This document shows positions 1-9,418 of a stretch of DNA of 64,000 bases, one piece after another (the first letter of the stretch is position 1; each line of letters opens with the position of its first letter). Under the pieces are notes generated by a model. It was not told the DNA's origin. It made no database searches and saw nothing but the letters and a program-made list of their open reading frames with translations. A program made the translations under genes and the position numbers. Origin of the DNA: Sabulicella glaciei (GTDB lineage: Bacteria; Pseudomonadota; Alphaproteobacteria; Acetobacterales; Acetobacteraceae); contig NZ_JAPFQI010000001.1 in the NCBI RefSeq assembly GCF_026183895.1, positions 1 to 64,000 on the forward strand, read 5' to 3'.

Positions 1-18
1 TCTGGTCTAGGAGGCGCG

Positions 19-105
19 ATGCGCCGGCAGAACGCCTTGCTTCTTTCCCTGGTCACCGGCGCGGCCATCGTCGTGTTGTCAGTCGGCTTCGCCTTGCTCC
101 ACTGA
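19..105 (+). CDS. 28-aa single-pass membrane peptide (hypothetical)
   Basis: A short reading frame of 28 codons begins with ATG four bases after a perfect AGGAGG ribosome site (9-14). It encodes a peptide with a basic start (MRRQN) followed by about 20 hydrophobic residues and a final His. This is the layout of a small single-pass inner-membrane protein. No family is recognised. The good ribosome site and clean hydrophobic stretch support it; its short length and position at the window edge, where any operon partner upstream is not visible, weaken it. Confidence 0.4.
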   Translation: MRRQNALLLSLVTGAAIVVLSVGFALLH

Positions 106-590
106 ACAGCCGCGGCAAGAGACTATGGAACTTCCGCTATCGAACGAACTGGGCAAGGGGCGCTTCCCGCTCGCCCGGGGGTTTGCAGTCCCGAGCCAGG
201 ACTACATGCCAGCCCGCCACCAACGAATGAAGGCCCGGGACGCCATCTACAACAGCCCACCGCGACAGGAATGAAACGCAGTCCGGTGCCATTCTCACAA
301 TGTGGCATCATCAGGTTCTAGGAGGAGCCAAGCCCCGCGCTGCCACGCGCCTCAGACCCGGGAGCGATCGCGCCCCCGTGGGGTGGCGAAATGCGTCGTG
401 AAATGCTCGGCTGGCTCAACTCGCTGCGGAGGTGAGCGTTCGCAGGAGGCCCTGACGCAAGATCAGCTTCCCATGTCGGCTCCAAAGCTGTCGTGCCAGC
501 TGTGCCCCGTGATTGGCACCCTTGCGCCGAGCGAACCGGGTGCAGGCCTGTGCCCGGCATTTCCATCCCCTTCAGGATCGGCGCCGCACG
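106..590. other. Intergenic, no gene seen
   Basis: This 485-base stretch lies before the TPP enzyme. Open frames here on both strands have no ribosome site and no family resemblance, and most run on as shadows of the next gene. It presumably carries the promoter of the TPP enzyme operon, but no clear -35/-10 pair was identified. Confidence 0.4.
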
Positions 591-2360
591 ATGACAAAGA
601 CCGCTGAGATCCTCCTCGACACGCTGGAAGCCTGGGGGGTGGACACGATCTTCGGCTTGGCCGGCGACGGCATCAACGGCATCATGGAGGCCCTGCGCAC
701 GCGCCAGGACCGGATCCGGTTCATCCACGTGATGCACGAGGAGAGCGCCGCCTTAATGGCCACCGCCTGGGCCAAGTGGACCGGGCGGATCGGCTGCTGC
801 CTTGCGACCTCCGGCCCTGGCGGCATCCACCTGCTCAACGGGCTCTACGATGCTAAGCTGGACAAGGCGCCGGTCCTCGCCATCACGGGAATGCAGTACC
901 ACGACCTGCTGGGCACAATGACGCAGCAGGACGTGGACCTGGACAAGCTTTTCCAGGACGTCACCGTGTTCAACGCCCGCGTGATGGGCGCGGCGCATGT
1001 GGAAAACGTCGCCTCGCTTGCGTGCCGCGCGGCACTGACCCGCCGCGGAGTGGCGCATCTTTCGCTGCCTGTGGACGTGCAGGAGGAACCGCTCTCGGAC
1101 GAGCATCCCTCGCCCCGCAACAAGCCGCATCCGGTCTCCACCGCCTTGGGCGGCGCGCTGACCCTGCCGCGCCCGGAAGAGCTGGACCGCGCGGCGGAGA
1201 TCCTGAACGGTGCCTCGCGGGTCGCCATCCTCGCCGGGCGCGGGGCGCTCTCCGCCCGGGCGGAGCTGGAGCGGTCCGCGGAACTTCTCGCTGCACCAGT
1301 GGCCAAGGCGCTGCTGGGCAAGGCCGTGCTGCCGGACGACCATCCGCACAGCACTGGCGGCATCGGACTGTACGGAACCTTTGGCACCGAGCAGGCGATG
1401 CAGGGCTGTGATGCCCTGCTGATCGTGGGCAGCACCTTCCCCTATATCGAGTACTACCCGAAGCCGGGCCAGGCGCGCTGCGTGCAGGTGGACCTCGACC
1501 CGCTCCACATCTCGCTGCGCCATCCGGCCGAAGTGGGATTGGTGGGCGACGCGCAGGCGGTGCTGGAGGCGTTGAACGCCCGCCTCCATCGCAAGGAGGA
1601 CCGCTCCTTCCTGGCGGCGGCGCAGGAGGAGACGACGCGCTGGCGCGATGCTCTGCATGAGGGCGCAACAGCCGCGCGGCGGCCCATGCATCCAGGCGCA
1701 CCGGTCGCCGCCCTCTCCGCGCGCCTGCCCGACGACGCCGTGATCGCAACGGATAGCGGGCATAACACGGGGCTGGCGGCGCGATACCTTTCCCTGCGGG
1801 ATGGCCATGCCTTCGGCGTCTCCGGACTTCTTGCCTCCATGGCCTGCGGGCTGCCCTACGCCATCGCTGCGGGGCTGGCCTTTCCGAAGCGGCCCGTCTT
1901 CGCGGTGGTGGGGGATGGCGGCTTCGCGATGCAATTGGGCGAGTTCGCCACCGCTGTGCGGCATCGCCTCGACCTCAAGGTGCTCGTGATCAAGAACGGC
2001 ACGCTTGGGCAGATCAAGTGGGAACAGATCCTGTTCCTGGGCAATCCGGAGTTCGGCTGCGACCTGCCCGATATCTCCTTCGCCCGCGCGGCCGAGGCAA
2101 TGGGCGGGCGCGGCTTCTACCTGGACGACCCTGCGCGGCTCGATGAGGTCATGGACGTCGCCCTCGCCACGCCCGGCCCCGTGGTGATCGAGGCGTTGGT
2201 GGACCCGAATGAGCCGCTGCTCCCCGCCGTCATGCCCGACACCTATCGCAAGAATTTGGAGAAGGCGCTGGAGGCGGGAACGCCCGGCGCTGACGAGTTG
2301 CGCGCCGCCCTGTCCCGCGCTCCGGCGCGGGAAATGATGGCGCGGCACAAATCATCCTGA
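591..2360 (+). CDS. Thiamine-pyrophosphate enzyme, pyruvate oxidase-like
   Basis: This 589-aa protein has the three-domain plan of the TPP-dependent decarboxylase/oxidase family (acetolactate synthase, pyruvate oxidase PoxB, YdaP). An N-terminal pyrimidine-binding domain carries the catalytic Glu in HEESAAL (about residue 50). A central domain of the FAD/ADP-binding type follows, then a C-terminal pyrophosphate-binding domain with GDGGFAMQ and a downstream Asn in KNGTLGQ. The likely reaction is pyruvate oxidation to acetate or acetyl-phosphate, but the substrate cannot be read from the sequence. The frame stays open for 26 more codons upstream; ATG 591 is chosen because the MTKTAEILL start matches the usual N-terminus. 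An SDR gene follows 17 bases later, suggesting one transcript. Confidence 0.85.
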   Translation: MTKTAEILLDTLEAWGVDTIFGLAGDGINGIMEALRTRQDRIRFIHVMHEESAALMATAWAKWTGRIGCCLATSGPGGIHLLNGLYDAKLDKAPVLAITGMQYHDLLGTMTQQDVDLDKLFQDVTVFNARVMGAAHVENVASLACRAALTRRGVAHLSLPVDVQEEPLSDEHPSPRNKPHPVSTALGGALTLPRPEELDRAAEILNGASRVAILAGRGALSARAELERSAELLAAPVAKALLGKAVLPDDHPHSTGGIGLYGTFGTEQAMQGCDALLIVGSTFPYIEYYPKPGQARCVQVDLDPLHISLRHPAEVGLVGDAQAVLEALNARLHRKEDRSFLAAAQEETTRWRDALHEGATAARRPMHPGAPVAALSARLPDDAVIATDSGHNTGLAARYLSLRDGHAFGVSGLLASMACGLPYAIAAGLAFPKRPVFAVVGDGGFAMQLGEFATAVRHRLDLKVLVIKNGTLGQIKWEQILFLGNPEFGCDLPDISFARAAEAMGGRGFYLDDPARLDEVMDVALATPGPVVIEALVDPNEPLLPAVMPDTYRKNLEKALEAGTPGADELRAALSRAPAREMMARHKSS

Positions 2361-2377
2361 GGGTGAAGGAGACGGCA

Positions 2378-3370
2378 ATGCCAGACCGGACGGATCTGCA
2401 TGGGCGCGTGGTGGTGGTCACCGGCGCCTCCAGCGGCATCGGACGCGCCGCCGCGCAAATCTTCGGAGGCGAGGGCTGCCGTGTCGTCCTTGCCGCGCGA
2501 CGCGGCGGCGTGCTGGAGCAGGTGGCGGCCGAGTGCCGTGGCCTCGGTGCGGAGGCGGTCGCAATCCCGACGGACGTGACCGATCCGGAGGCGGTGCGTT
2601 CGCTCGCAGACGGCGCACTGGGTGCCTTCGGACGCATCGACGTCTGGATCAACAATGCCGGCACGGGCGCTTTCGGCCCCTTCACGGAAACGCCGCTTGA
2701 GATCCATCGCAAGACGATCGAGGTCGACTTGCTGGGCGCTCTCTATGGTGCGCACGCCGCGCTCACGCAGTTTCGCCGGCAGGGCGAGGGCACGCTGATC
2801 AACAACGTGTCGTTGGGCGGCTGGGCGCCCACTCCCTACGCCGCGGCCTACACGGCGGCGAAGTTCGGGCTGCGCGGGCTTTCCGCCAGCCTGCGCCAGG
2901 AGATGCATCCCTTCCCGCGGATCCACGTCTGCGCTGTGTTTCCGGCGATGATCGATACGCCGGGACTGGAGCACGGCGCAAACTTCTCCGGGCGGCGGAC
3001 CGATCCCGGACCCCATCTTTACGCACCCGAGGACGTGGCGGAGGTCTTTCTGCGGCTTGCCCGCACGCCGCGTGACGAGACCGCCGTGGGTTGGCCCGCC
3101 CGTGCGGCCCAGCTCAGCTACACGCTTGGACGCGGCATGACTGAGCGCGTGATGGGCTCCGCCATCCGTTTTGCCCTGGGGCGCGCGCGGCCTGCGCCGC
3201 GAAGTGAAGGGGCTGTCCTGCGTCCGGTCCCCGCAGGAACCGCTGCGAGCGGCGGTTGGCGAGCGCGCAAGGGCGTGCCCTCGGCGCGAACGCTCGACTG
3301 GGCCGCGCTGGGTGGCCTGGCCGCCGTCAGCGCAGTGGCCGCTCTGCTCGTGGCAAGGAATCGTGCCTGA
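2378..3370 (+). CDS. SDR family oxidoreductase with C-terminal membrane anchor
   Basis: This is a short-chain dehydrogenase/reductase of 330 aa. The NAD(P)-binding TGASSGIG motif is at residues 15-22, NNAG follows near residue 90, and the catalytic YTAAK sits after a Ser-containing strand (NNVSLGG). The family is normally about 250 aa. Here an extra 80-residue tail ends in a hydrophobic stretch (about residues 306-325) and a basic RNRA end, which probably anchors the enzyme to the inner membrane. ATG 2378 has GAAGGA seven bases upstream and is preferred over a GTG 15 bases earlier. It lies 17 bases after the TPP enzyme and is likely co-transcribed. The substrate is unknown. Confidence 0.85.
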   Translation: MPDRTDLHGRVVVVTGASSGIGRAAAQIFGGEGCRVVLAARRGGVLEQVAAECRGLGAEAVAIPTDVTDPEAVRSLADGALGAFGRIDVWINNAGTGAFGPFTETPLEIHRKTIEVDLLGALYGAHAALTQFRRQGEGTLINNVSLGGWAPTPYAAAYTAAKFGLRGLSASLRQEMHPFPRIHVCAVFPAMIDTPGLEHGANFSGRRTDPGPHLYAPEDVAEVFLRLARTPRDETAVGWPARAAQLSYTLGRGMTERVMGSAIRFALGRARPAPRSEGAVLRPVPAGTAASGGWRARKGVPSARTLDWAALGGLAAVSAVAALLVARNRA

Positions 3371-3489
3371 CGCCTCGCGCTCGGCGCATGTCCTGTGGAA
3401 CACGTGCTGGCTGCCCCGGACATCCTACTTGCCTGGAGCAGGGTCACACGCCGTTGTCCGTGGGGCCGTGAGGGTCCGCCCCCTTGCCG

Positions 3490-4512
3490 TCAGGGTCCAG
3501 GGCGGCCGCCGGTGCTGCCGAAGACGCCGCCGGTCGCGTAGCTCAGCTCGGAGGTCGCGAGCATCACGAAGACCGGTGCCAGCTCGACCGGCTGGCCTGG
3601 GCGGCCCAGCGGCGCCTCGCCGCCGAAGTTTTCCAGCGCGCCTGGAAGCTGCCCGCCGCTCGGCTGCAGCGGAGTCCAGAATGGTCCCGGCGCCACCGCG
3701 TTCACGCGGATGCCCTTCTCCGCAAGTTGCTTCGCCAGGGCTTGCGTGAAGGCGATGATTCCCGCCTTGCTGGCCGAGTAGTCGAGCAGCATCACCGGCG
3801 GGTCATAGGCGACCACGGAGGCGGTGTTGATGATGGCCGCACCTGCTTGCAGATGGCGCAGCGCGGCTTTCGTGATTCAGAACATCGCATAGAGGTTCGT
3901 GCGCATCGTGGCGTCGAACTGCTCGGTGCTGATGTCCGTGATCGAGGGCTGCGCGGTCTGCCGCGCGGCATTGTTCACCAGGATGTCGAGCCCGCCCAGT
4001 TCGCGCACTGCACCCTCTACGAGCCGCTAGCAGAACGCCTCGTCGCGAATGTCGCCGGGCAGGGCGACGGCCTTGCGTCCGGCTTCGCGGATCAGGCGCA
4101 CCACCTCGCGCGCATCCTCCTCCTCGGCTGGGAGGTAGTTGATGGCGACGTCTGCACCCTCGCGCGCGTAGGCGATGGCAGCGGCACGGCCGATGCCGGA
4201 ATCCCCACCGGTCAGCAGCGCTTTCCGTCCGGCGAGACGGCCCGAGCCGCGATAGCTGGTTTCCCCGTGGTCGGGCCGCGGCTCCATGCGTGCGGCGAGG
4301 CCGGGCCATTCCTGCCGCTGCTGTGGAAAGGGCGGGCGAGGATAGGCCTCGCGGGGGTTGTTCAGCGGAACCGGCGCGGGTTGTGCTGGCTGCTGCTGTG
4401 CCGCGGCAGGGCCTGCCCCCGCAAGAAGGGCGGGGGCTGCGAGGCCAGTTCCGACCAGGAGGCGCCGCGTGGCGCGCGTGTCTTCCGCGTTGTCAGGCTT
4501 GTCTTGCGGCAT
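3490..4512 (-). pseudogene. Tat-exported SDR oxidoreductase broken by two in-frame stops
   Basis: A continuous frame of 341 codons resembles the YghA/YhdG (general stress protein 39) group of SDRs. It has a twin-arginine signal ([17 protein letters not shown]), the NAD(P) motif [12 protein letters not shown], and catalytic YSASK followed by the usual RVNAVAPGP. Two stops interrupt this frame: TAG at 4027-4029, where a Gln is expected (DEAFC-stop-RLVE), and TGA at 3877-3879, where a Trp is expected (YAMF-stop-ITKAA). No frameshift is needed, since homology resumes in the same frame after each stop. Each stop is explained by one C-to-T or G-to-A change. The gene is therefore either a recent pseudogene or affected by base-call error. 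It converges on the preceding SDR gene. Confidence 0.8.
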
Positions 4513-4730
4513 GGGAGGGGACCTTGCGCTGCGTGCTCCCGCTGCAAAGCCTGGACGCCCGGCGGGTTTCGCGGCCCGGGATGCCTTCGCTTCACGGGAA
4601 GGCTTCCTTCTGTCCCGCGTAGGCTGTGCCGATATCCGCACCGCTGCCTCGCCGGGCCACCGCAGTCACTGCAAGCCCGCCATGAGGCCTCGCTGCTATT
4701 GGGAATCCGCAGACTGGGGCTGGGTGAAAT

Positions 4731-5735
4731 TCAGCCCGAATCCTTCTCGTATCCGTCCTTATCGCTTGAGTTCCCCTCCTGCTCCGATGACGTGCCGATC
4801 CCCAGCATCCCCGCGCTCTGGTCCATGGCGGAGGCGACATTCTCGGCCATGATGGAAGCGGCCTCCGTCGTGACCTCGACGGCCGCCACGAGGGGTGCAG
4901 TCACGAAAGCCACCATGGCTGAAGCGGTGTCGGCGATTGGCGTTGTGCTTGCGGCAGTTTCTGCGGACACCTGCCTTGCTCCTGCCGGGCTCCGCCGACG
5001 CGAACGGGGTTTCGGCTCCTCAGGGCGCTCGGCAGATGAAGCGGATGGCTTTGCGCGCTGCGAAACGGAGGCGGGCGACTTCGCCCCCCTTGCGCTGGTG
5101 CGGGGTGCCGCCTTCACAGACGCCTCGACCCTGGCGCCGCCGACCTTGGATTGCGCGGATCGAGAGGCGCCGCGCTTTGACGCTGCGCTTCCTGCCTTGG
5201 CGGGTGGCTGCCGAGTGCCGCCGCCCTTGGCCGTCTTCGCGGCGGCTCGGCCCTGCGCTGCCGTGGCGCCCATTCGACCCTTCGGTACGGCAGTGCCGCC
5301 GGGCCGGGGAGTGGCCGACCCGGTTCGACCCTTCGGCGCGGCCTTCGGGGAGGCGCGTCGTGTCGGAGCCGCGGTGGGGCGCGCCTCGGACGCTCCAGGC
5401 TTCGCTGCTGCTCGCCGGCCGGTGACAGCCGTATTCGTCCGGCTTCTTGCCGGAGCGCTCCGGGTCCTGCTGGTCCCTGTCGCCTCGGCCGCCGAGGCCT
5501 TCTTTCGTGCGGGTGCCTGACCCGTGCGTCCTGCCGCAGCAGAGGACGAGGCGGTGCTGCGCTTTTTCGCACCGGCCCCCGCGCTCCGCTTCGATTTCAC
5601 CTTCGCCTCGTTCCGGGCGTTTGATACCCCCGGGCGTGCCGGGGTTTTCCCTTTCGAGGCTTCCGCTCGACGCGGTCGGGCCGCTGCGCGGTTGGCCTTC
5701 TTCGGCTTGTCCTCATCACGCGGGGCTTTCGCCAT
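4731..5735 (-). CDS. Lys/Arg/Ala-rich histone H1-like protein
   Basis: The protein is 334 aa. About the first 250 residues are low-complexity and strongly basic (Ala, Lys, Arg, Pro, Ser, Gly), with KKA, AAK and RRA runs like eukaryotic H1 tails and bacterial histone-like proteins. The last 80 residues differ: a mildly hydrophobic amphipathic segment (ADTASAMVAFVTAPLVAAVE) resembling a phasin-like helix, then an acidic tail. The basic part suggests nucleic-acid binding or granule coating; this is inference from composition. Start ATG 5735 is preferred over an upstream in-frame codon because MAKAPRDED begins the basic region and AGAGG precedes it. Codon use is like its neighbours, so it is probably a real gene. 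Confidence 0.6.
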   Translation of the reverse strand: MAKAPRDEDKPKKANRAAARPRRAEASKGKTPARPGVSNARNEAKVKSKRSAGAGAKKRSTASSSAAAGRTGQAPARKKASAAEATGTSRTRSAPARSRTNTAVTGRRAAAKPGASEARPTAAPTRRASPKAAPKGRTGSATPRPGGTAVPKGRMGATAAQGRAAAKTAKGGGTRQPPAKAGSAASKRGASRSAQSKVGGARVEASVKAAPRTSARGAKSPASVSQRAKPSASSAERPEEPKPRSRRRSPAGARQVSAETAASTTPIADTASAMVAFVTAPLVAAVEVTTEAASIMAENVASAMDQSAGMLGIGTSSEQEGNSSDKDGYEKDSG

Positions 5736-6434
5736 GGGGTGCCTCTGCTGCACGAAATGGGCGTTCGGTATTCCATTGGCCGAACGCATGGTGCGTAACG
5801 TAATAGAAGTCTGGTGGAAGAATGAAGCAGAAATGGAGATCTGGCTCTGAACAGGAATCCTGATCTGGCCATCTACGGCAGCTGGACAAGATCATGCCGC
5901 AGGAGGTGCCGGCAAAACATACGATCCGCCCTCTCGCGGGTGGGCTGCTGTTGCAGCCAGGCCATCGTGAGCCTGCGCTCACGGTTCCCGAAAAGCGGCT
6001 TCGGGCACAAGGCTCGCTCTTTTGTTCAAAGCTTGCGCCGCCCCAATCAACTGTCTCGTCACCACGTTCCCGAGCCTCGCAATCTGCCGAAGCTGCGCCG
6101 GCTCGATCATCCAACCTCGCCGCTCCAGGCTCATTGACCGGAGGCGTCCGGCAAGAACTCCGTTCGACCACCAACTGCCCGATCCTCGCGTGCGGCCTTT
6201 CGACATCTGCCTCAGCCGCCTTATGCGATGTGCGTCGAGAAACCTCCGCATCCGACCCAAAGCGGACCTGACGCTGCGACAGGAGCGCATGGCTGGCGCA
6301 GCTGTCATGTATCGGTAAGATCTGCGTAAGTCCCAGGACGCCCTTCGTCATAATGCTGGCAGCATTGATTTGGGAGGTATACCGTCCCGTCAAAGAATAA
6401 CGCCCGTCGCGGGAGAAGAAGGGAGAGGCTTGTG
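5736..6434. other. Intergenic region without a supported gene
   Basis: These 700 bases separate the divergent basic protein and haem peroxidase genes. Small frames exist on both strands, but none has a ribosome site with a recognisable product. The stretch around 6180-6310 (minus-strand words such as GTCCGCTTTGGGTC) resembles, from memory, short dispersed non-coding sequences common between genes in Bradyrhizobium-like alphaproteobacteria; this resemblance was not tested. The GGGAGAGG near 6420-6428 may serve the peroxidase start. Confidence 0.35.
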
Positions 6435-8099
6435 ATGGTTGGCACCAAGGTCACCAAAAGCCAGGTATTGCCGGCAGTCCTCATTCAGGGGCGCGAGCCG
6501 ACCCCTGCAGCGGCCCCGGCCGCGCATGGCCGCACCCCACGAGGAAGTTTGGTGCCGCCGCCCGGCACAAGCGTGAAGGCCGGCAAGTTCGGCCGCATGT
6601 TCCCCCGCCTGACCACCGCACTCGAAGTCGACGATACGCGACTTGCGGATCTGGCAAAGGCGATGAAGGACGGGCCGGGCACCAGCTCGACGGACAACAA
6701 GGATATTGCGGCCGGCTATACCTATCTCGGCCAGTTCGTCGATCACGACATCACCTTCGACACCACGCCCATCAGCGAGCGCGTGGTGGACCGCTCGGCG
6801 GTGGAGAACTTCCGCACGCCGAAGCTGGAGCTCGACAGCGTCTACGGTATCGGACCGGCCGGCAGCCCGCATCTCTATGCGCGTGATGAGTTCGACACGT
6901 TCATCATCGGCCGCTGCGACACCCTGGGTCTCGGCGACCCGCGGATGAAGGCCGGCATCCCGAACGACCTGCCGCGGAACAGCCAGGGGACGGCGCTAAT
7001 CGGCGACCCGCGCAACGACGAGAACCTGCTTGTCGCGCAGATCCATCTAGCCTTCCTGAAGTTCCACAACAAGCTGATGATGGACACGCTCCCGAAGCGG
7101 CATCCACAGATGGCACGAGACCGCCTCTTCTCGATGGCGCGGCGCGAGGTCGCGTGGCACTACCAGTGGATCGTCCTGCACGATTTCCTGAAGAAGATCG
7201 TCGATCCGAACGAGGTGGAGGACGTGCTGCGCAACGGGCGCAAGTTCTACCTCTTCGAGGAGCAGCAGAGCTACGGCCAGCCCTACATCCCGATTGAGTT
7301 TTCGGTCGCGGTCTATCGGCTCGGGCACAGCATGGTGCGGCAGACTTACAATCATAACCGCGCCTTCAGCGACATCGGGTTCGATCTGCTCTTCCTCTTC
7401 AGCGGCAAGTCGGGCGCCATCCGTGGCAAGGATTCGCCGTCAGGACCGCAACCTTCTTTCGAGACGCTGCCCGCCGACTGGCCCATCGACTGGCACCGCT
7501 TCTTCGACCTCGGCAAGCCGACGCAGATGGGTCTGGACATTAAGAAGGCCGACAACAAGTTCGGCTTCAATTTCTCCCGCACCATCGATCCGTATCTGGC
7601 CGAGGCGCTGCACCAGCTTCCCGCTGGGCCCGGCCGGACAGGACCCAGCCTTGCCTTCCTCAACCTGAAGCGCGGCGTGCTGATGGGGCTGCCGAGCGGC
7701 CAGGACGTGGCGCGGCACATGCACCGACCGGCCGAGGGCATGACTTACACGACGCTGACGCCGGAGGAGATCACCGATCCGCGCAACGGACCGGACGGGC
7801 CCGTGGTGGAAACGCTCCGCCTGCAGCACCAGACGCCGCTCTGGTACTACATCTTGAAGGAAGCGCAGTTGAAGGGGAACAAGGGCGCGCGCCTGGGCCC
7901 AGTGGGCAGCCGCATCCTGGCCGAGGTCTTCGTGGGCCTGCTGCAGGGCGATGACGAGAGCTTTCTCGTCGCTGAACCCAGCTGGCGGCCAACGCTCGGT
8001 CCTCGGCCCGGCCATTTCGACATGGCCGACCTGCTGCGCTTCGTTGGCGACCTCGACCCCCTCAATGTCCCGGCCAACCGCGGTCCGGCGGGACCCTGA
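6435..8099 (+). CDS. Animal-type haem peroxidase family protein
   Basis: This 554-aa protein belongs to the animal haem peroxidase (myeloperoxidase/cyclooxygenase-like) superfamily found in some bacteria. Visible hallmarks are QFVDHDITFD near residue 100 with the distal His, the Asp/Arg-rich GDPRNDENL with the probable distal Arg near residue 195, and YRLGHSMVRQTYNHN near residue 300 with the probable proximal haem-ligand His. The family oxidises halides, phenols or fatty acids with peroxide; the substrate here is unknown. No Sec signal is visible, so it may be cytosolic or leave by another route. ATG 6435 is chosen; a GTG three bases upstream is also possible. Confidence 0.85.
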   Translation: MVGTKVTKSQVLPAVLIQGREPTPAAAPAAHGRTPRGSLVPPPGTSVKAGKFGRMFPRLTTALEVDDTRLADLAKAMKDGPGTSSTDNKDIAAGYTYLGQFVDHDITFDTTPISERVVDRSAVENFRTPKLELDSVYGIGPAGSPHLYARDEFDTFIIGRCDTLGLGDPRMKAGIPNDLPRNSQGTALIGDPRNDENLLVAQIHLAFLKFHNKLMMDTLPKRHPQMARDRLFSMARREVAWHYQWIVLHDFLKKIVDPNEVEDVLRNGRKFYLFEEQQSYGQPYIPIEFSVAVYRLGHSMVRQTYNHNRAFSDIGFDLLFLFSGKSGAIRGKDSPSGPQPSFETLPADWPIDWHRFFDLGKPTQMGLDIKKADNKFGFNFSRTIDPYLAEALHQLPAGPGRTGPSLAFLNLKRGVLMGLPSGQDVARHMHRPAEGMTYTTLTPEEITDPRNGPDGPVVETLRLQHQTPLWYYILKEAQLKGNKGARLGPVGSRILAEVFVGLLQGDDESFLVAEPSWRPTLGPRPGHFDMADLLRFVGDLDPLNVPANRGPAGP

Positions 8100-8188
8100 G
8101 CGGCGGCGAGGTCGGGCAGGGCGGCCTTGGCCTCCTGGGCGCGACGGGTGTTGCGGGGTCCACCGAGGGCAGACAATGGCGCTGGGAG

Positions 8189-9418
8189 CTAGCGCTGGCA
8201 TGTTGCAGGAAGGGCCAGCGTCACCACCCAGCAGGCCGCGAGCATGAGCGCTGAGCCGATGAGGCAGGCGGCGATGCCGCCGCCCGCGTAGAGCAGGCCC
8301 GACAGCAAGGTCCCGCTGAAGCGGCCGGCGGCATTGGCGGCGTAGTAGAAGCCGACATCCTCCGCCGCCTTCTCTGAGCCGGCATAGGCCAGGACCAAGT
8401 AGGAATGGAGCGAGGAGTTCACGGCGAAGACGAGGCCGAAGACACAAAGCCCGAGTGGGATGACGAGATCCGGTCGCGGAGCGCCGCTGAGCACCAGCAG
8501 CGCCAGCCCCACCGGGATGGCCGCCAGCATCAGGGACCAATGCCGCGCCGCCGGGATCTCCGCCGACAGCCCGTCGCCGCTGCGCCGCACCATGGCGGGA
8601 GAACTGGCCTGGACGAGGCCATAGCCGATGGTCCAGACGGCCAGGAACCCGCCCACCATCGTGAAGCTCCAGCCGTTGGCATAAAGGAAGACCGGCAGCC
8701 CCACCACGAACCACACGTCGCGCGCGCCGAACAGGAAGACTCGCGCCGCGGCGATCAGGTTCACGCCTCGGCTCTTGCCGAACAGTTCCCGCGCCGAGCG
8801 CGATGCCTTGCCCCTTCCCATCAGCGGCGGCAGCGATAGCAGGACGGCGGCCAGCACGAGGGACAGCGCGGCGGCCATGACCCAGAGCGCGGCGCGGAAG
8901 CCCAGCGCCTCCAGCAGCACGCCGCCCAGGAAGAAGCCCAACCCCTTCATCGCGTTCTTGGAGCCGGTGAAGAAAGCGACCCAGCGGAAGAGCCGGCCGG
9001 AGGCCTCACCGGCGGTGATCTTGATGGCGGACTTGCTCGCGGTCTTGGTCAGGTCCTTGGCGACGCCGCACACGCCCTGCGCGCCGACCACCCAGGCGAC
9101 GGACAGCGCCGCGCTCCAGCCAGGCGACACGGCGGAGAGGAGGAGAAATCCCGCCACCTGCGTTGCGAGCCCGACAGCGAGCATGCGCGTGATGCCGAAC
9201 CGCGTGGCCAGCCAGCCGCCGAGGAGATTCGCGGCGATGCCCGACGCCTCATAGAGCAGGAACAGAAAAGCGAGAGTGAAGGGCGAATAGCCGAGGCGAA
9301 AGAAGTGCAGCAGCACCATCATCCGCAGCGCACCGTCAGTCAGGGTGAAGCCCCAATAGGCCGCAGTGACGATGGCGTAGTTGCGGGTGGCGCCGCGGGT
9401 GCCGACCGCGGCGCTCAT
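8189..9418 (-). CDS. arsJ: Organoarsenical efflux MFS transporter ArsJ
   Basis: This is a 409-aa major facilitator protein with about 12 hydrophobic segments. Its identity as ArsJ rests on overall resemblance (the early [15 protein letters not shown] segment and the [15 protein letters not shown] loop) and on its neighbour: it overlaps by ATGA (9415-9418) the gene for a dedicated GAPDH. In the known pathway, GAPDH converts glyceraldehyde-3-phosphate plus arsenate into unstable 1-arseno-3-phosphoglycerate, and ArsJ exports it across the inner membrane, giving arsenate resistance. It is the last gene of the arsRC-gapdh-arsJ operon. Confidence 0.9.
   Translation of the reverse strand: MSAAVGTRGATRNYAIVTAAYWGFTLTDGALRMMVLLHFFRLGYSPFTLAFLFLLYEASGIAANLLGGWLATRFGITRMLAVGLATQVAGFLLLSAVSPGWSAALSVAWVVGAQGVCGVAKDLTKTASKSAIKITAGEASGRLFRWVAFFTGSKNAMKGLGFFLGGVLLEALGFRAALWVMAAALSLVLAAVLLSLPPLMGRGKASRSARELFGKSRGVNLIAAARVFLFGARDVWFVVGLPVFLYANGWSFTMVGGFLAVWTIGYGLVQASSPAMVRRSGDGLSAEIPAARHWSLMLAAIPVGLALLVLSGAPRPDLVIPLGLCVFGLVFAVNSSLHSYLVLAYAGSEKAAEDVGFYYAANAAGRFSGTLLSGLLYAGGGIAACLIGSALMLAACWVVTLALPATCQR

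Noticed and set aside
753-2348. A 531-codon minus-strand frame opposite the TPP enzyme
   Set aside because: GC-rich shadow without a recognised domain; the plus-strand frame is a clear TPP enzyme.
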